Shown one piece after another: positions 5,682 through 6,158 of a stretch of 6,158 nt of DNA. Source of the DNA: Streptomyces griseus (GTDB lineage: Bacteria; Bacteroidota; Bacteroidia; Chitinophagales; Chitinophagaceae); the NCBI GenBank assembly GCA_943323705.2, contig CALPIT020000155.1, forward strand, positions 1 through 6,158, written 5' to 3'. Position 1 is the first letter of the stretch. The number at the start of each line of letters is the position of its first letter. The notes beneath the pieces are model-generated. The model ran no database searches. It was given only the letters and a program-made list of their open reading frames with translations, and was not told the origin of the DNA. A program made the translations under genes and the position numbers.

Positions 5682-6158
5682 TCAATCTTTTAATCTTCTT
5701 TTTTTAATCATTCCGCCTTTCATGTCTTTTACGCTTGTCATGAAGACAAATGCGTCAGGGTCTATCAATTCAATTTCATGTTTTATTTTACTGATTTCTA
5801 GTCTAGTTATAATGGTGTTGATTATTTTTAGATCATATAATTTTTCTCCTGTTTTGCCAAACCCTCTTTCTCCTTTATATACGGTAATTCCTCTCCCGAG
5901 TTTATGGACAATCATATCTCGTATTTTTTCTTCATGAATTGAAATGATCGTTACAGAAGTATATTCCTCTATACCTTCAATTAAAAAATCAACGGTTTTG
6001 GATGCTGCTAGATAAGTGAGCATGGCATATAGGGCTGTTTCAATTGATATCAACCAAGCGGCTAATGAGAAGATGAGTATATTAATGAACATGATCACAT
6101 CACCAATAGACATGCTTGAATTTTTACTAATGCTAATAGCTAGAACTTCTGTACCATC
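5682..6158 (-). CDS. YitT-family membrane protein (DUF161/DUF2179), 5' end outside window
   Basis: The frame is open through the window edge: the 15 codons before the Met at 6111-6113 read DGTEVLAISISKNSS with no stop, and they match the conserved DGxE region of YitT proteins. That Met is therefore internal, and 158 C-terminal residues are visible. They comprise one or two membrane segments (roughly visible residues 20-55, including VIMFINILIFSLAAWLI) and then the soluble DUF2179 domain (about 62-150), with GRGITVYKGERGFGK, ITRLEISKIK and DPDAFVFM. The family comprises integral membrane proteins of unknown biochemical role; the DUF2179 domain resembles small ligand-binding folds. The stop lies 22 bp before nhaA, which suggests one transcript. 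Confidence 0.9.
   Translation of the reverse strand, partial: DGTEVLAISISKNSSMSIGDVIMFINILIFSLAAWLISIETALYAMLTYLAASKTVDFLIEGIEEYTSVTIISIHEEKIRDMIVHKLGRGITVYKGERGFGKTGEKLYDLKIINTIITRLEISKIKHEIELIDPDAFVFMTSVKDMKGGMIKKRRLKD

Noticed and set aside
5682..6113. Complete 143-residue gene starting at the Met at 6113
   Set aside because: The frame continues upstream to the window edge with conserved YitT residues (DGTEVLA), so this Met is internal and the gene is cut by the window.

Overview
The window looks like chromosomal DNA from a Bacteroidota bacterium. This is inferred from the low GC content, A/T-rich leaders without Shine-Dalgarno sequences, a TAnnTTTG-type promoter element, an Smr protein ending of a type I associate with this phylum, and an intergenic region built from short A/C-rich words. 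I cannot name the genus.

Layout: on the + strand, positions 1-195 hold the C-terminal end of an Smr-domain protein. Positions 196-493 form a convergent intergenic gap with at least four different short tandem repeats, a 20-bp direct repeat and a bulged hairpin. Everything from 494 to 6158 is on the - strand. In transcription order it contains a YitT-family membrane protein (5' end outside the window), an NhaA Na+/H+ antiporter, an HD-domain metal-dependent phosphohydrolase, a 929-residue transporter of the NTT (nucleotide transporter) type with a C-terminal HEAT-repeat half, and a 150-residue stand-alone cyclic-nucleotide-binding protein.

Function: the most interesting part is the three-gene block HD hydrolase - NTT/HEAT transporter - cNMP-binding protein. 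The first two genes are 19 bp apart and the last two 50 bp apart. From family knowledge, related transporters in free-living bacteria can carry HEAT repeats and a cNMP-binding domain in one chain. Here the cNMP domain is a separate gene in another reading frame. A reasonable inference is a membrane transporter whose soluble HEAT half docks a nucleotide-sensing subunit, with the HD enzyme possibly acting on the signal or on the transported substrate. The substrate, the ligand and the enzyme's reaction cannot be read from the sequence. A possible promoter in the 93-bp gap after nhaA would let this block be transcribed separately from yitT-nhaA.

The two ion/membrane genes (YitT and NhaA) are ordinary family members. 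No RNA genes, insertion sequences or CRISPR arrays were seen.
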